Origin: Streptococcus cristatus
GTDB taxonomy: Bacteria > Bacillota > Bacilli > Lactobacillales > Streptococcaceae
Assembly: GCF_008369405.1 (NCBI RefSeq)
Contig: NZ_VSJJ01000002.1
Location: 125,506-189,505, forward strand
Direction: 5' to 3'
DNA length: 64,000 bases
Shown here: in pieces, positions 18,199 to 26,390 of the stretch
Position numbering within the stretch: position 1 is the first letter of the stretch
Layout of the letters: each line of letters starts with the position of its first letter
Position numbers and translations under genes: made by a program
The notes under the pieces: model-generated
What the model was told of the DNA's origin: nothing
Seen by the model: only the letters and a program-made list of their open reading frames with translations
The model's database searches: none

Positions 18199-18765
18199 GT
18201 GAAGAAATTTTTACTAATTTTTGGCTTAGCAGCTGTGATATTGACTGGCTGCACTCATAAGAAAGCAGACAAGCCAAAGGGGAAAAAAGAGGAAATTACA
18301 ACTAATCTTCCCATTATCAGTCAGGCTGAAAAGCAGGAAGTCATTACCAAGAAACTAGTTTTCCCCAAAGATGAGCAAGGAATTCAATCTAGTCAAATTA
18401 TCACTTATCAAGGGAAACGTTTTATCAAGGTGATTATGGAGAGAATTACTCCAACGGATGATAGTATCAAAAATGCGATTAAAGAAGTGGGGCTGGAGGA
18501 GACTCAGCGGCTCTTGGATGAATCAATGCAAAAGGATACGGATTATACTCAGGCAAAAACTGTTGCTGGTTTCACCGGAACCGTTCAGATTCTTAATGAA
18601 AATGAAATGAAAATCATGTCAACTTACGATTTTGACAATTTGGATATTGAAAAGGCACTCACTTTAAATTATTTTAAAAATAGCAATCTAAAAGAAATGA
18701 CAAAGATGCCACCTGAAGAATATATCAATAATTTATTGATGAACGGGGCTGAGGAGCAACAGTAA
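18199..18765 (+). CDS. DUF1307-type lipoprotein (YehR-like), copy 1
   Basis: 188 residues starting with GTG after GAGGACGG. A signal peptide with lipobox LTGC (Cys18) predicts a lipid-anchored extracellular protein. The body (LVFPKDEQGIQSSQIITYQG, PPEEYINNLL) has the pattern of the YehR/DUF1307 lipoprotein family, whose role is not established. A paralogue follows 43 bp downstream; the two share the overall plan, including a PxEExI motif near the C-terminus, but are clearly diverged. The pair is transcribed from one strong promoter and closed by one terminator. Confidence 0.85.
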   Translation: MKKFLLIFGLAAVILTGCTHKKADKPKGKKEEITTNLPIISQAEKQEVITKKLVFPKDEQGIQSSQIITYQGKRFIKVIMERITPTDDSIKNAIKEVGLEETQRLLDESMQKDTDYTQAKTVAGFTGTVQILNENEMKIMSTYDFDNLDIEKALTLNYFKNSNLKEMTKMPPEEYINNLLMNGAEEQQ

Positions 18766-18808
18766 GGAAGCTTCTTGTCAATCATAGAAAACCAAAAAGG
18801 AGAAAGAA

Positions 18809-19366
18809 ATGAAAAAATCAGTAGTACTTTTAATGGCTAGTTTGGCGGTGTTGACAGCTTGTGGACAACAGTCACATAGTGGAAAAGCTGGTAGCAATCA
18901 GTCTGTTCAAAGCAAGGTAAAAGATAAATCGGTTACCAAGTCTTATCAGTTAAATCAAAAGGTACAAGGCCTTGATCAAACGATGACCTTGACAGTTACC
19001 TACGCGGGCAAGAAGTATGAAAAAGTTAATATTGCTATTTCACAAAATTTGCCAGAAGAAGCTAAGTCTGCCTTAGCTGGTCAAGACTTGTCCTCTCTGC
19101 AAGAAGAGGTGAGCAAGAGCTTCAAGCAAAGTTCAGGAGTGGATAAACTTGAACAAGTAAAAGGTATTCAAGTGAATGTTAAAGTAACCGAAAAAGGCAC
19201 TGTTGATATTGATTTTATTATTGATCCGACAAATCTTGATTATGATGCGGCTTCTAAAGTACCGACCTATGGGCCAATCTTTAGCCAAATGAAGTCTCAG
19301 ACTCCAGAAGAATTTATCAAGTCCTTCCAAGATGAAGGGGGCAAGGAAATTAGCAATCCGTCCTAA
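18809..19366 (+). CDS. DUF1307-type lipoprotein (YehR-like), copy 2
   Basis: 185 residues; AAAGGAGAAAG precedes ATG. Lipobox LTAC (Cys18) follows a typical signal peptide. A Ser/Gly/Gln-rich linker leads to the DUF1307-like domain (LNQKVQGLDQTMTLTVTYAG, SQTPEEFIKSFQDEGG). It is the tandem paralogue of the gene just upstream, so this is an old local duplication. Function unknown; surface location is well supported. A good terminator follows. Confidence 0.85.
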   Translation: MKKSVVLLMASLAVLTACGQQSHSGKAGSNQSVQSKVKDKSVTKSYQLNQKVQGLDQTMTLTVTYAGKKYEKVNIAISQNLPEEAKSALAGQDLSSLQEEVSKSFKQSSGVDKLEQVKGIQVNVKVTEKGTVDIDFIIDPTNLDYDAASKVPTYGPIFSQMKSQTPEEFIKSFQDEGGKEISNPS

Positions 19367-19377
19367 TATTTTTGATT

Positions 19378-19408
19378 AAAACTAGTCTTTGAAAAAGGGC
19401 TAGTTTTT
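19378..19408 (+). terminator. Intrinsic terminator after the lipoprotein pair
   Basis: AAAACTAG (19378-19385), loop, CTAGTTTTTT (19400-19409). Confidence 0.85.
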
Positions 19409-19474
19409 TGATGGGAAGGAGCGGTAAATAGTTGAAAAAATGTCGAAAAAGTAGAAAATTTACATGGATTAAGT

Positions 19475-19503
19475 TTGTGAAACTGCTGTAATTATGCTAT
19501 AAT
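19475..19503 (+). promoter_or_regulatory. Promoter of ireB-yqgF-DUF1292
   Basis: TTGTGA (19475-19480), 17-bp spacer, TGcTATAAT (TATAAT 19498-19503), 31 bp before the GTG start. Confidence 0.78.
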
Positions 19504-19534
19504 GATGGTATTCTTAAAGAAAGAGGGTGTAATT

Positions 19535-19801
19535 GTGGGATTTACAGACGAAACTGTACGTTTTAATCTTGATGATTCAAACAAAAAAGAAATTAGCGAG
19601 ACTTTGACCGACGTCTACAAGTCACTCAATGATAAGGGCTATAATCCAATCAATCAAATCGTAGGTTACGTGCTGAGTGGAGATCCTGCTTATGTGCCTC
19701 GTTATAATAATGCTCGAAATCAGATTCGTAAATATGAACGCGATGAAATCGTAGAGGAACTGGTGCGTTATTATCTGAAAGGGCAAGGCATTGACCTCTG
19801 A
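19535..19801 (+). CDS. ireB: IreB family regulatory phosphoprotein (UPF0297)
   Basis: 88 residues. The start is GTG 19535 (encoding [11 protein letters not shown]...), the normal N-terminus of the family, preceded by GAGGGTG; a longer in-frame ATG at 19502 overlaps the -10 box and is rejected. IreB in Enterococcus faecalis is a substrate of the Ser/Thr kinase IreK and affects cephalosporin resistance; the conserved N-terminal threonine region is present. It is the first gene of a conserved three-gene operon with yqgF and a DUF1292 gene. Its TGA overlaps the yqgF ATG by one base. Confidence 0.92.
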   Translation: MGFTDETVRFNLDDSNKKEISETLTDVYKSLNDKGYNPINQIVGYVLSGDPAYVPRYNNARNQIRKYERDEIVEELVRYYLKGQGIDL

Positions 19802-20220
19802 TGAGAATTATGGGACTAGATGTCGGATCGAAAACAGTGGGCGTTGCAATTAGCGATCCACTTGGCTTCACCGCTCAGGGACTTGAAATCATTCAGATTG
19901 ATGAAGAGAAAGAGCAGTTCGGTTTTGAGCGCTTGACGGAGCTTGTCGAGCAATATAAGGTGGACAAGTTTGTGCTTGGCCTTCCTAAAAATATGAACAA
20001 TACCAGCGGTCCACGAGTGGAAGCGAGTAAGGCTTATGGTGAAAAAATTGCAGAGCTTTTTCAAATCCCGGTAGACTATCAGGATGAGCGTCTGACGACG
20101 GTAGCGGCGGAGCGCATGCTGATTGAGCAGGCAGATATTAGCCGCAGCAAGCGAAAAAAAGTGATTGATAAGTTGGCTGCTCAGCTGATTTTACAGAATT
20201 ATTTGGATCGAAACTTTTAG
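19801..20220 (+). CDS. yqgF: YqgF/RuvX family nuclease (putative pre-16S rRNA processing / Holliday junction resolvase)
   Basis: 139 residues with an RNase H-like fold: strand-1 aspartate in [16 protein letters not shown] (residues 4-19), [15 protein letters not shown], and the late acidic block YQDERLTT. In E. coli the protein matures the 5' end of 16S rRNA; the older label is Holliday junction resolvase. The gene overlaps ireB by one base (TGATG), so translation is coupled. The DUF1292 gene follows after 20 bp. Confidence 0.94.
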   Translation: MRIMGLDVGSKTVGVAISDPLGFTAQGLEIIQIDEEKEQFGFERLTELVEQYKVDKFVLGLPKNMNNTSGPRVEASKAYGEKIAELFQIPVDYQDERLTTVAAERMLIEQADISRSKRKKVIDKLAAQLILQNYLDRNF

Positions 20221-20240
20221 AAAGAATTGAGGAAACAATT

Positions 20241-20552
20241 ATGGCACACGATCATAATCATGACCACGAACAGACACAGCCTGAATTGATTACATTGGTA
20301 GATGAGCAAGGTAACGAGAATTTATTTGAAATTCTTTTGACGATTGATGGCAAAGAAGAGTTTGGAAAAAATTACGTACTCTTGGTACCGGTCAATGCTG
20401 AAGAAGATGAGAACGGCGAAGTTGAAATCCAAGCTTACTCATTTACAGAAAATGAAGACGGAACAGAAGGCGAATTGGAACCAATCCCAGAAGACTCTGA
20501 TGCAGAGTGGGATATGATTGAAGAAGTCTTCAACAGCTTTATGGAGGAGTAA
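20241..20552 (+). CDS. DUF1292 family protein (UPF0473)
   Basis: 103-residue acidic cytoplasmic protein. The N-terminus is His/Asp-rich ([10 protein letters not shown]) and could bind metal, although that is only a look at composition. The core [20 protein letters not shown] and the highly acidic tail ([19 protein letters not shown]) fit the UPF0473 family, always found after yqgF in Firmicutes. The biochemical role is not known. GAGGAAACAATT precedes ATG. A tight terminator begins at the stop codon. Confidence 0.9.
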   Translation: MAHDHNHDHEQTQPELITLVDEQGNENLFEILLTIDGKEEFGKNYVLLVPVNAEEDENGEVEIQAYSFTENEDGTEGELEPIPEDSDAEWDMIEEVFNSFMEE

Positions 20553-20573
20553 AAAGGTCCGGGGGACCTTTTT
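20551..20573 (+). terminator. Terminator 1 of a tandem pair after the DUF1292 gene
   Basis: AAAAAGGTCC-GGG-GGACCTTTTT, starting at the stop codon. Confidence 0.88.
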
Positions 20574-20602
20574 AGCCCGAGCTTAAAAATTAGAAAGCGA
20601 GG

Positions 20603-20623
20603 AAGGTCCGGGGGACCTTTTTA
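20603..20623 (+). terminator. Terminator 2, near-copy of the first
   Basis: AAGGTCC-GGG-GGACCTTTTTA, repeating the same hairpin and its flank (AGCCcGAG / AGCCtGAG) about 51 bp downstream, so it is a local duplication. Confidence 0.75.
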
Positions 20624-20716
20624 GCCTGAGTATAGCAACTAGAAACTAGAAAATCAGCCGGCTTGAAAACTTATCTCAGCTTGGCCACAGCTGGTTTCTT
20701 TACAAAGAATAGAAAA

Positions 20717-20767
20717 GAGAGAAGCGAGTGGCGATTCACATTTGAAGTCTGCTTCGCTTCTCTTTTT
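20717..20767 (+). terminator. Third hairpin with T-run before folC
   Basis: AGAGAAGCG (20718-20726) pairs with CGCTTCTCT (20755-20763) across a long loop and runs into TTTTT. It ends 15 bp before the folC start, so it may also tune folC expression. Confidence 0.5.
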
Positions 20768-20781
20768 ATGTAGGAAAAGTG

Positions 20782-22014
20782 ATGAATGAAATTGAAAAAT
20801 GGTTGAATGGTCGTATTGGTCTAAACTTTCGTTCAGGTCTGGAACGGATGCAGAGAGCGGTGGATTTGCTGGGGAATCCTGAACGGGCTTACCCCGTCAT
20901 TCATGTGACGGGAACGAACGGCAAGGGCTCTACTATTGCTTTTATGCGGAATCTATTTGCCGATCAAGGGAAAAAGGTAGCCAGCTTTACATCTCCGCAT
21001 ATGATCAGCGTTCATGACCGTGTTTGTATCAATGGACTTCCGATTTCGGATGCTGATTTTGTTCGCTTTGGGTGGCAGATTCAGGAGATGGAGAGAGAAT
21101 TGGTCAAGACGCACGACCAGCTATCCTATTTTGAAATCTTGACCTTGCTAGCCTTTCTTTATTTCAGAGAGGAGCAGGTTGATCTGGCTCTCATCGAAGT
21201 GGGAATTGGTGGACTCTTGGACACGACCAATGTCTTGGATGGACAAGTTGCAGTGGTGACATCGGTGGGCTTGGATCATCAGGAAACGCTGGGGCAGACC
21301 CTCACAGCGATTGCAGAGCAGAAGGCTGGTATTTTCAAAAAAGGTTGTTCCGTAATCATCGGTCCCTTGCCGGAGGAGGCGCGTCAGGTCTGTGAACAGC
21401 GGGCAGCAAGCTTGAATTTGGATTTGTATGAATACGGACGCGATTTTTCGTTTTCTGATGGTTCTTTTAAGAATAAAGACCGGTTTTTATCGCATTTGGT
21501 CTTGGGATTACAAGGTGCTTACCAAGAAGAAAATGCAGCGCTGGCCTTGCAGGCTTTTCTGCTTTTTATGAAGCAAATGGGCTGGGAAATTGATTTTTCT
21601 ATGCTTCCTTCATCTTTGCGGAAGACCCATTGGGCGGGGCGGCTAGAGGAAATTCGTCCGAATATCTATCTGGACGGTGCCCATAATTTACCAGCTTTGG
21701 CGCGTTTGGTCGAGTTTATCAAGAGCCAGAAGGGCAAGACATGCAGCCTGCTGTTTGGAGCTTTGAAGCGCAAGGATTATAGCGGTATGCTGGACTATTT
21801 GCAGGAGAACTTGCCAGAGGTTCAGGTAACGGTGACCAGCTTTGACTACGGGGAATCTGTGGGTCAGGCAGAAGCTACGGACTTTGATTATGTGGCGGAT
21901 TATAGAGCCTTTATTGAGAATTTCAAACAAGAGCAGACGGCTGACCAAGTTCTTTTTGTAACGGGCTCACTCTATTTCATTGCAGAGATTCGAGCCTACC
22001 TCCAGAGTGTATAA
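20782..22014 (+). CDS. folC: Folylpolyglutamate synthase / dihydrofolate synthase
   Basis: 410-residue Mur-ligase-type enzyme that adds glutamate to folates (and may make dihydrofolate). ATP loop GTNGKGS at residues 44-50, then FTSPHMISVHDRVCINGLPI (omega loop), IEVGIGGLLDTTNV, and LDGAHNLPAL (C-terminal Mur domain) are all present. The start is ATG 20782 with TAGGAAA upstream; a GTG one codon earlier is possible. Gene order folC, lipoprotein, cls, ccs4, membrane protein, nrdD is the same as in pneumococcus. Confidence 0.95.
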   Translation: MNEIEKWLNGRIGLNFRSGLERMQRAVDLLGNPERAYPVIHVTGTNGKGSTIAFMRNLFADQGKKVASFTSPHMISVHDRVCINGLPISDADFVRFGWQIQEMERELVKTHDQLSYFEILTLLAFLYFREEQVDLALIEVGIGGLLDTTNVLDGQVAVVTSVGLDHQETLGQTLTAIAEQKAGIFKKGCSVIIGPLPEEARQVCEQRAASLNLDLYEYGRDFSFSDGSFKNKDRFLSHLVLGLQGAYQEENAALALQAFLLFMKQMGWEIDFSMLPSSLRKTHWAGRLEEIRPNIYLDGAHNLPALARLVEFIKSQKGKTCSLLFGALKRKDYSGMLDYLQENLPEVQVTVTSFDYGESVGQAEATDFDYVADYRAFIENFKQEQTADQVLFVTGSLYFIAEIRAYLQSV

Positions 22015-22015
22015 G

Positions 22016-22045
22016 TTGACCATAGAAAGCCCTGTTTGGTAAAAT
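22016..22045 (+). promoter_or_regulatory. Promoter of the Ser-rich lipoprotein
   Basis: TTGACC (22016-22021), 18-bp spacer, TGgTAAAAT (TAAAAT 22040-22045). Confidence 0.72.
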
Positions 22046-22074
22046 AGAAGTGGAACAAAGAAAGGAGAAACGAT

Positions 22075-22572
22075 ATGAAGGTTTCAAAAAAATTAGTTTT
22101 TTCAGCCCTTACGGCTATGACCGCTTTTGTATTGGTAGCTTGTGGCAATTCCGGTCAAAATCCATCCAATCAGGCTGCTCAATCTCAAGCGAGTTCCTCT
22201 GTTTCTCAGTCATCTGAGACAGTGTCATCAAATAGCAAGGCAAGTAGCAATACAAACAGTAGCGTAAATACTAGTAGTTCAGAGGCTTCTACTTCCAGTC
22301 AAACGGCTGCTAGTGACTTATATGGGACTTATAAGGCGACTCATGAAGGTGATGCTTTAACTCTAGAAGTTTCTGGAAATAAAGGAACCCTGACCAAGGT
22401 CGAGCGCGACGGTGAGCAGGAAATTGAACAGGTGCAGGTTGATCCAACCAATCAAACCATGATTGTTGGAGATGACGTTAAGCGTTATCGAATAGAGGGA
22501 AAACAACTAACTTTGGAAGATTTATCGCAGGAAAACGATGATGACGACACAATCGTCTTCACCAAGCAATAA
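22075..22572 (+). CDS. Serine-rich lipoprotein, unknown function
   Basis: 165 residues; GAAAGGAG precedes ATG. The signal peptide ends in lipobox LVAC (Cys23). A low-complexity Ser/Asn/Thr/Gln linker of about 60 residues projects a small C-terminal beta-type domain (DLYGTYKATHEGDALTLEVS, then acidic QENDDDDTIVF). The linker resembles a cell-wall spacer. It sits between folC and cls, where pneumococcus also has a hypothetical gene. Lipid-anchored surface location is well supported; function unknown. Confidence 0.85.
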   Translation: MKVSKKLVFSALTAMTAFVLVACGNSGQNPSNQAAQSQASSSVSQSSETVSSNSKASSNTNSSVNTSSSEASTSSQTAASDLYGTYKATHEGDALTLEVSGNKGTLTKVERDGEQEIEQVQVDPTNQTMIVGDDVKRYRIEGKQLTLEDLSQENDDDDTIVFTKQ

Positions 22573-22594
22573 ATTTCAAAAAGGAATATCCTAC

Positions 22595-22623
22595 AAAAGG
22601 CTGGACAGATGCTCCAGCTTTTT
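22595..22623 (+). terminator. Intrinsic terminator after the lipoprotein
   Basis: AAAAGGCTGGA, 7-nt loop, TCCAGCTTTTT. Confidence 0.85.
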
Positions 22624-22694
22624 GTGTGTTTGGATAATGGAGTGCTAGGGCTTTCTTTAATCTTGGACTAGAGATTGTTTTCTTTTAAAAAATT

Positions 22695-22723
22695 TTGAAA
22701 TTGCTGCTAATTATTGTTATACT
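22695..22723 (+). promoter_or_regulatory. cls promoter
   Basis: TTGAAA (22695-22700), 17-bp spacer, TGtTATACT (TATACT 22718-22723). Confidence 0.78.
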
Positions 22724-22753
22724 AGATGAAATATGAGACGAGGGAGGGTTAGG

Positions 22754-24289
22754 ATGAATCTAGGCAAGTTTCGTTTGCTGATGTCCAAGTATGGTTTCAG
22801 CATCATTATTATGTTACTAGAATTATTTCTTGTTTTTGCGGCCTTTTTCTATTTTAATCAGTTGGTGCCTAATTGGTTGTCAGCCCTTGTCATTGCTTCT
22901 TTATACATTGGGACTATTTTGACCATTGTCAATCGGAATATGCCTCCCGAAAGCAAGGTGACTTGGATCTTATTTGCAGTTGTGCCCGTTTTTGGCTTCT
23001 TGCTCTATCTGATGATTGGAGAGCGGCGCCTTTCCAAAAAAGAAATTCAGCAGCTGGAAAAAATGGACTCAATGAAGTTTCGAGAGGACAACAGCTATGA
23101 CCTGCGAGTCGAACTCAAGCAGGAGAATAAATCAGCCTTTGGCATTGTCAAGTCCTTGCTGAGTATGGATCACAATGCAGATGTCTACGATGGCACGGCT
23201 TCGCAATATTTCCCTCTTGGTGAAGAGATGTTTGAGGCCATGCTGGATGATTTGCGCTCAGCCAAGAAATTCATTTTTCTGGAATTTTATATCATTGATC
23301 CAGGTGTGATGTGGAACCGTGTCCTTGAGATTTTGGTAGATAAGGTCCAGCAGGGAGTTGAAGTCAAGCTGCTCTACGATGACATTGGCTGTATGGCGAC
23401 CCTTTCAGGAGATTATACGAAAAGGCTGCGCAAGATGGGAATTGATGCCCATAAGTTTAATAAGGTGATTCCGCGGATGACGGTGGCCTATAATAATCGT
23501 GATCACCGCAAGATTTTGGTGGTAGATGGGCAAGTCGGCTATACAGGCGGAATCAATCTGGCAGACGAGTACATCAACCATATCGTGCGCTTCGGGCATT
23601 GGAAAGATGGCGGTGTCCGTCTGGAAGGGCGAGCAGTAAAGGCCTTGACACGTCTTTTCTTGATGAATTGGTACATCAATCGCGGGGAAATCACAGACTT
23701 TGACCGTTATCATTTTGATAGCCAGCGAGTGGAAGGCAAAGGGCTTTATATCCCGTATGGTAGTGGTCCCAAGCCGATTTATAAGGAACAGGTGGGCAAG
23801 GCTGTTTACCAGAATATCATCAATCAAGCCATCGATTATGTCTATATCACGACCCCTTATTTGATTATTGACTATGATTTGACAGAGGATATCAAAAACG
23901 CAGCCATGAGAGGGGTGGATGTTCGCATTGTGACGCCATTTATTCCTGATAAAAAGCTGATTCAGATAGTCACTCGTGGTGCTTATCCAGACTTGCTGGA
24001 GGCTGGTGTTAAGATTTATGAGTATACTCCTGGTTTTATCCACAGTAAAAACGTTATTTCGGACGATGAGTTAGCCGTGGTCGGAACCATTAATTTTGAC
24101 TACCGTAGTCTGGTGCATCATTATGAAAATGCCGTCCTCATGTATCAAACAGAATCGATTGCGGATATTAAGCAGGATTTTGAGGGCTTGTTTGATGTTT
24201 CCAAAGAAATTTCTCTTGAAACCCTCCAGAATAGCTGGTACCAGCGTTTACTGAAGGAAATCATGCAATTATTTGCTCCGCTACTTTAA
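22754..24289 (+). CDS. cls: Cardiolipin synthase
   Basis: 511-residue phospholipase D-type enzyme that condenses two phosphatidylglycerols to cardiolipin at the membrane. Two N-terminal membrane spans (about 15-35 and 40-58) and a PLDNc-like segment lead to HKD motif 1 HRKILVVDG (about residue 250) and HKD motif 2 HSKNVISDD (about residue 430) followed by GTINFDYRS. ATG 22754 is preceded by GAGGGAGGGTTAGG; an upstream in-frame ATG at 22733 is closer to the -10 and less likely. The gene ends right against the 181-bp repeat, which supplies a terminator. Confidence 0.95.
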   Translation: MNLGKFRLLMSKYGFSIIIMLLELFLVFAAFFYFNQLVPNWLSALVIASLYIGTILTIVNRNMPPESKVTWILFAVVPVFGFLLYLMIGERRLSKKEIQQLEKMDSMKFREDNSYDLRVELKQENKSAFGIVKSLLSMDHNADVYDGTASQYFPLGEEMFEAMLDDLRSAKKFIFLEFYIIDPGVMWNRVLEILVDKVQQGVEVKLLYDDIGCMATLSGDYTKRLRKMGIDAHKFNKVIPRMTVAYNNRDHRKILVVDGQVGYTGGINLADEYINHIVRFGHWKDGGVRLEGRAVKALTRLFLMNWYINRGEITDFDRYHFDSQRVEGKGLYIPYGSGPKPIYKEQVGKAVYQNIINQAIDYVYITTPYLIIDYDLTEDIKNAAMRGVDVRIVTPFIPDKKLIQIVTRGAYPDLLEAGVKIYEYTPGFIHSKNVISDDELAVVGTINFDYRSLVHHYENAVLMYQTESIADIKQDFEGLFDVSKEISLETLQNSWYQRLLKEIMQLFAPLL

Positions 24290-24290
24290 A

Positions 24291-24471
24291 GAGAGTGGGA
24301 TAGAAATCGGTAATTCGTTAGAATTCGATTTCGTCGTCCCACCTCCGCACAGTTGAGTAGGGCTGTAAAAGCTGATGAAATCAGCGCAGTAGAGCCCACT
24401 CAACCCCTGCGTCTTGCTTGACAATCCAAAGACAATTGAGAGGCTAGGACTTTTGTCCCAGCCCCTTTTTT
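24291..24471 (+). repeat. Structured intergenic repeat, copy 1 (181 bp), ending in an intrinsic terminator
   Basis: Matches positions 46902-47082 with 5 substitutions that I count by eye. Three stem-loops can be drawn: GTGGGA(T/C)...GTCCCAC enclosing AAATCG...CGATTT; GTTGAGTaGGGCT...AGaGCCCACTCAAC enclosing CTGAT-GAA-ATCAG; and a final GGCTaGGAC-TTTT-GTCCcAGCC plus T-run that should terminate cls transcription. It contains no open frame of note. It looks like a mobile-type or processed structured element, possibly an RNA; I do not know a name for it. Confidence 0.85.
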
Positions 24472-24541
24472 CTGTTTTTTGCTGAGCAGATTTGCTGGAG
24501 AAGCTATAAATGACACTTTCTTGCGACGCTCGCCTTTATTT

Positions 24542-24549
24542 TACGAATA
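24542..24549 (+). promoter_or_regulatory. cin-box (ComX/SigX promoter) of ccs4
   Basis: Perfect TACGAATA followed by GTAAGT, the same context as at comYA and cinA, 36 bp before the ccs4 start. Predicts induction only in late competence. Confidence 0.88.
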
Positions 24550-24585
24550 GTAAGTAGGGGACAGAGAATCAAAGGAGGATTATAG

Positions 24586-24732
24586 ATGGAAATAGCAAAA
24601 ATAATTTATCGGCTTTCTTGTCCAGAAGAGCGGCTAGTTTACCTAAGATTCCGCGATTTGGAGCGCTTGGCAAAGAAGAAACAGGAGAAGAAAGGGAGTC
24701 AAAATAAGGCTGACAGAAAGAGTGCTTTTTGA
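24586..24732 (+). CDS. ccs4: Small competence-induced protein, Ccs4-like
   Basis: 48-residue basic protein (MEIAKIIYRLSCPEE..., tail rich in Lys, Arg and Gln), preceded by AAAGGAGG and a perfect cin-box. No signal peptide or membrane span; one Cys at position 12. The C-terminal half (LERLAKKKQEKKG) looks like a charged helix. Position between cls and the large membrane gene before nrdD is that of pneumococcal ccs4 (competence-induced, function unknown), and the symbol rests on that synteny plus the cin-box, not on sequence comparison. The stop overlaps the -10 box of the next gene. A role in transformation or in protecting competent cells is only a guess. Confidence 0.72.
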   Translation: MEIAKIIYRLSCPEERLVYLRFRDLERLAKKKQEKKGSQNKADRKSAF

Positions 24733-24738
24733 TATACT
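24710..24738 (+). promoter_or_regulatory. Promoter of the 520-aa membrane protein, overlapping the end of ccs4
   Basis: CTGACA (24710-24715), 17-bp spacer, TGaTATACT (TATACT 24733-24738). Confidence 0.7.
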
Positions 24739-24767
24739 ATAGAGTATGGAAATCAAGGAGAACTTTT

Positions 24768-26330
24768 ATGAATGATAGAAACCGACAGGAAAATGTGGAA
24801 ATTTCAGTATCTTTGTCCGCAGAGACCTGGCAAAATACAAATGAGAAACGGCGGATAGAAAAAGTAATCGAGCCGGTTCCCGCCTTTCAATTATTTTTGT
24901 GGAGTATCTTGGTCAGTTTGACCAGCGTGATCAATCCTCTACTGACTAACTTAGCTACCAACCTGCAGTCGCAGAATCTCTACGCTGGCTGGGCGCTGGC
25001 ACAGGGAGAGGTTGCCTATGCAAATATTTATGGAACCAGCGGTCTCCTCTACTATTTGCTGAGCTGGTTGGGGAATTTGTTCCTTGGTCCGGTAGTGTTT
25101 CTACTCTTTCAAGTAGTGGCTCTGACCTTGGCAGGAATATATCTCTTTCAGACAATTTCACAAATAACGCTTAGAAGTGGTCTAGCTCGCCAGATTACAA
25201 TTCTGTTCTATTTGTTTGTACTAACACTGGGATTTGGCGGAACTTATTCTATTATTTTTGCTTTTCCATTTATCTTTCGGAGTTTGTACCATCTTGTGAA
25301 ATACTTACAAGGGCGTGTCCGCGATGAGTCTTTTATTCGTTTTGGGATGGTTGGAGCCTTGGCTTTTCTAATCGAGCCAGCTTTTAGTATGCTCTTTTAC
25401 TCATTGACGACGCTGTTTTTGCTTCTGTACAATATCGCTATCGCTGACAAGCGAAAAGCGCGTGGCTTTTATCAGTTGCTGGCAGGTCTATTAGGTTTTT
25501 CTTTAGTCTTTTATCCACTGGGCTACTATACAGTTTTGAATGGTTCTTTTGGTATAGCGATTAGCCAAGCTACTTATGTTCTAGAGGCTTTTCGTCTTAA
25601 TGGCAACTATATATTAGATCATTTGCTCTATTATGGTTTGCTTTTTCTAGGATTAGGTTTTGCGACAGCGTTGATGACGGCTTTTGCTTTCAAAGAAGAA
25701 CCAACTGCTGCGCGGGGTATGCGCTTTATTGGTTTGCTAGGTCTTCCTATCAGCTTTGTTGGTGTTCTAGGCTTGCCAGAGAAGGGTGCTTATCAATTGT
25801 TGACAACTCTGCCTTTTGCCTTGCTGTTACTGGCCTTGTGGCTAGATACAGGTGGAGACAGGGATGGACATGAAAGACGCCACCGTAAGCCTGCCCAGAC
25901 TTCTAGCTGGAATCGTTATTTGGGCAAGCAACTTTTTTTGCCTTTGCTTGTGATGCTTTATCTCGTAGCTTATCCATTTGTAAATGAGTATATTTTATCC
26001 AATGGAGTTTCAGCAGAGAGAAATCTGGCTGCCCAACATATTCGTGAAAACAGCACTAGTAAGGATAGTATTTATGCTTGGGACAATACAGCTAGCCTCT
26101 ATAAAAAAGCGCAGCGTTTATCAGCCGTTTCTCTATTGAGTCCGTCACTTTATACAGGAACGGAGGAAAATCGTATTTTCTTGCGTAATGCTTTAAATGA
26201 AGCGAGTCCAAAGTTTATCTTAGTCAATAAAGATGTGAAACTCTTTTCGGATGTGAAAAAGAAAATTTCTCAAGATTATGAAGAAGTGAACCTAAAACTC
26301 AATCACTTCAAGCTTTATCAAATCAAGTAA
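24768..26330 (+). CDS. Large polytopic membrane protein, possible GT-C-type glycosyltransferase
   Basis: 520 residues from ATG 24768 (MNDRNRQEN), preceded by AAGGAG; an in-frame start at 24729 sits on the -10 box and is rejected. About ten hydrophobic segments run from residue 35 to 415, with the early loop SQNLYAGWALAQGEVAYANIYG..., and a soluble extracytoplasmic tail of about 100 residues (IRENSTSKDSIYAWDN ... KFILVNKDVKLF). The plan recalls GT-C/PMT-type glycosyltransferases, which use lipid-linked sugars outside the membrane, but no catalytic DD/DE motif is certain. The gene is syntenic with a conserved hypothetical gene upstream of nrdD in pneumococcus. Confidence 0.75.
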   Translation: MNDRNRQENVEISVSLSAETWQNTNEKRRIEKVIEPVPAFQLFLWSILVSLTSVINPLLTNLATNLQSQNLYAGWALAQGEVAYANIYGTSGLLYYLLSWLGNLFLGPVVFLLFQVVALTLAGIYLFQTISQITLRSGLARQITILFYLFVLTLGFGGTYSIIFAFPFIFRSLYHLVKYLQGRVRDESFIRFGMVGALAFLIEPAFSMLFYSLTTLFLLLYNIAIADKRKARGFYQLLAGLLGFSLVFYPLGYYTVLNGSFGIAISQATYVLEAFRLNGNYILDHLLYYGLLFLGLGFATALMTAFAFKEEPTAARGMRFIGLLGLPISFVGVLGLPEKGAYQLLTTLPFALLLLALWLDTGGDRDGHERRHRKPAQTSSWNRYLGKQLFLPLLVMLYLVAYPFVNEYILSNGVSAERNLAAQHIRENSTSKDSIYAWDNTASLYKKAQRLSAVSLLSPSLYTGTEENRIFLRNALNEASPKFILVNKDVKLFSDVKKKISQDYEEVNLKLNHFKLYQIK

Positions 26331-26333
26331 TCG

Positions 26334-26390
26334 AATCAATATGTTGTGTGTAAAACAAAAAAATAACATTTTTACCACAACATATTGATT
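26334..26390 (+). promoter_or_regulatory. Pair of NrdR-like boxes upstream of nrdD
   Basis: Box 1 CAATATGTTGTGT (in 26334-26349) and box 2 CAACATATTG (in 26375-26390) fit the NrdR consensus CwATATaTwG with one or two changes. They are arranged as a perfect inverted repeat of 15 bp (AATCAATATGTTGTG / CACAACATATTGATT), centres 41 bp apart, close to four helical turns. Box 2 overlaps the -35 hexamer. Confidence 0.78.

Noticed and set aside
20551-20623. Repeated GGTCC hairpins as a possible CRISPR or repeat array
   Set aside because: Only two units, each with a T-run; they are terminators.
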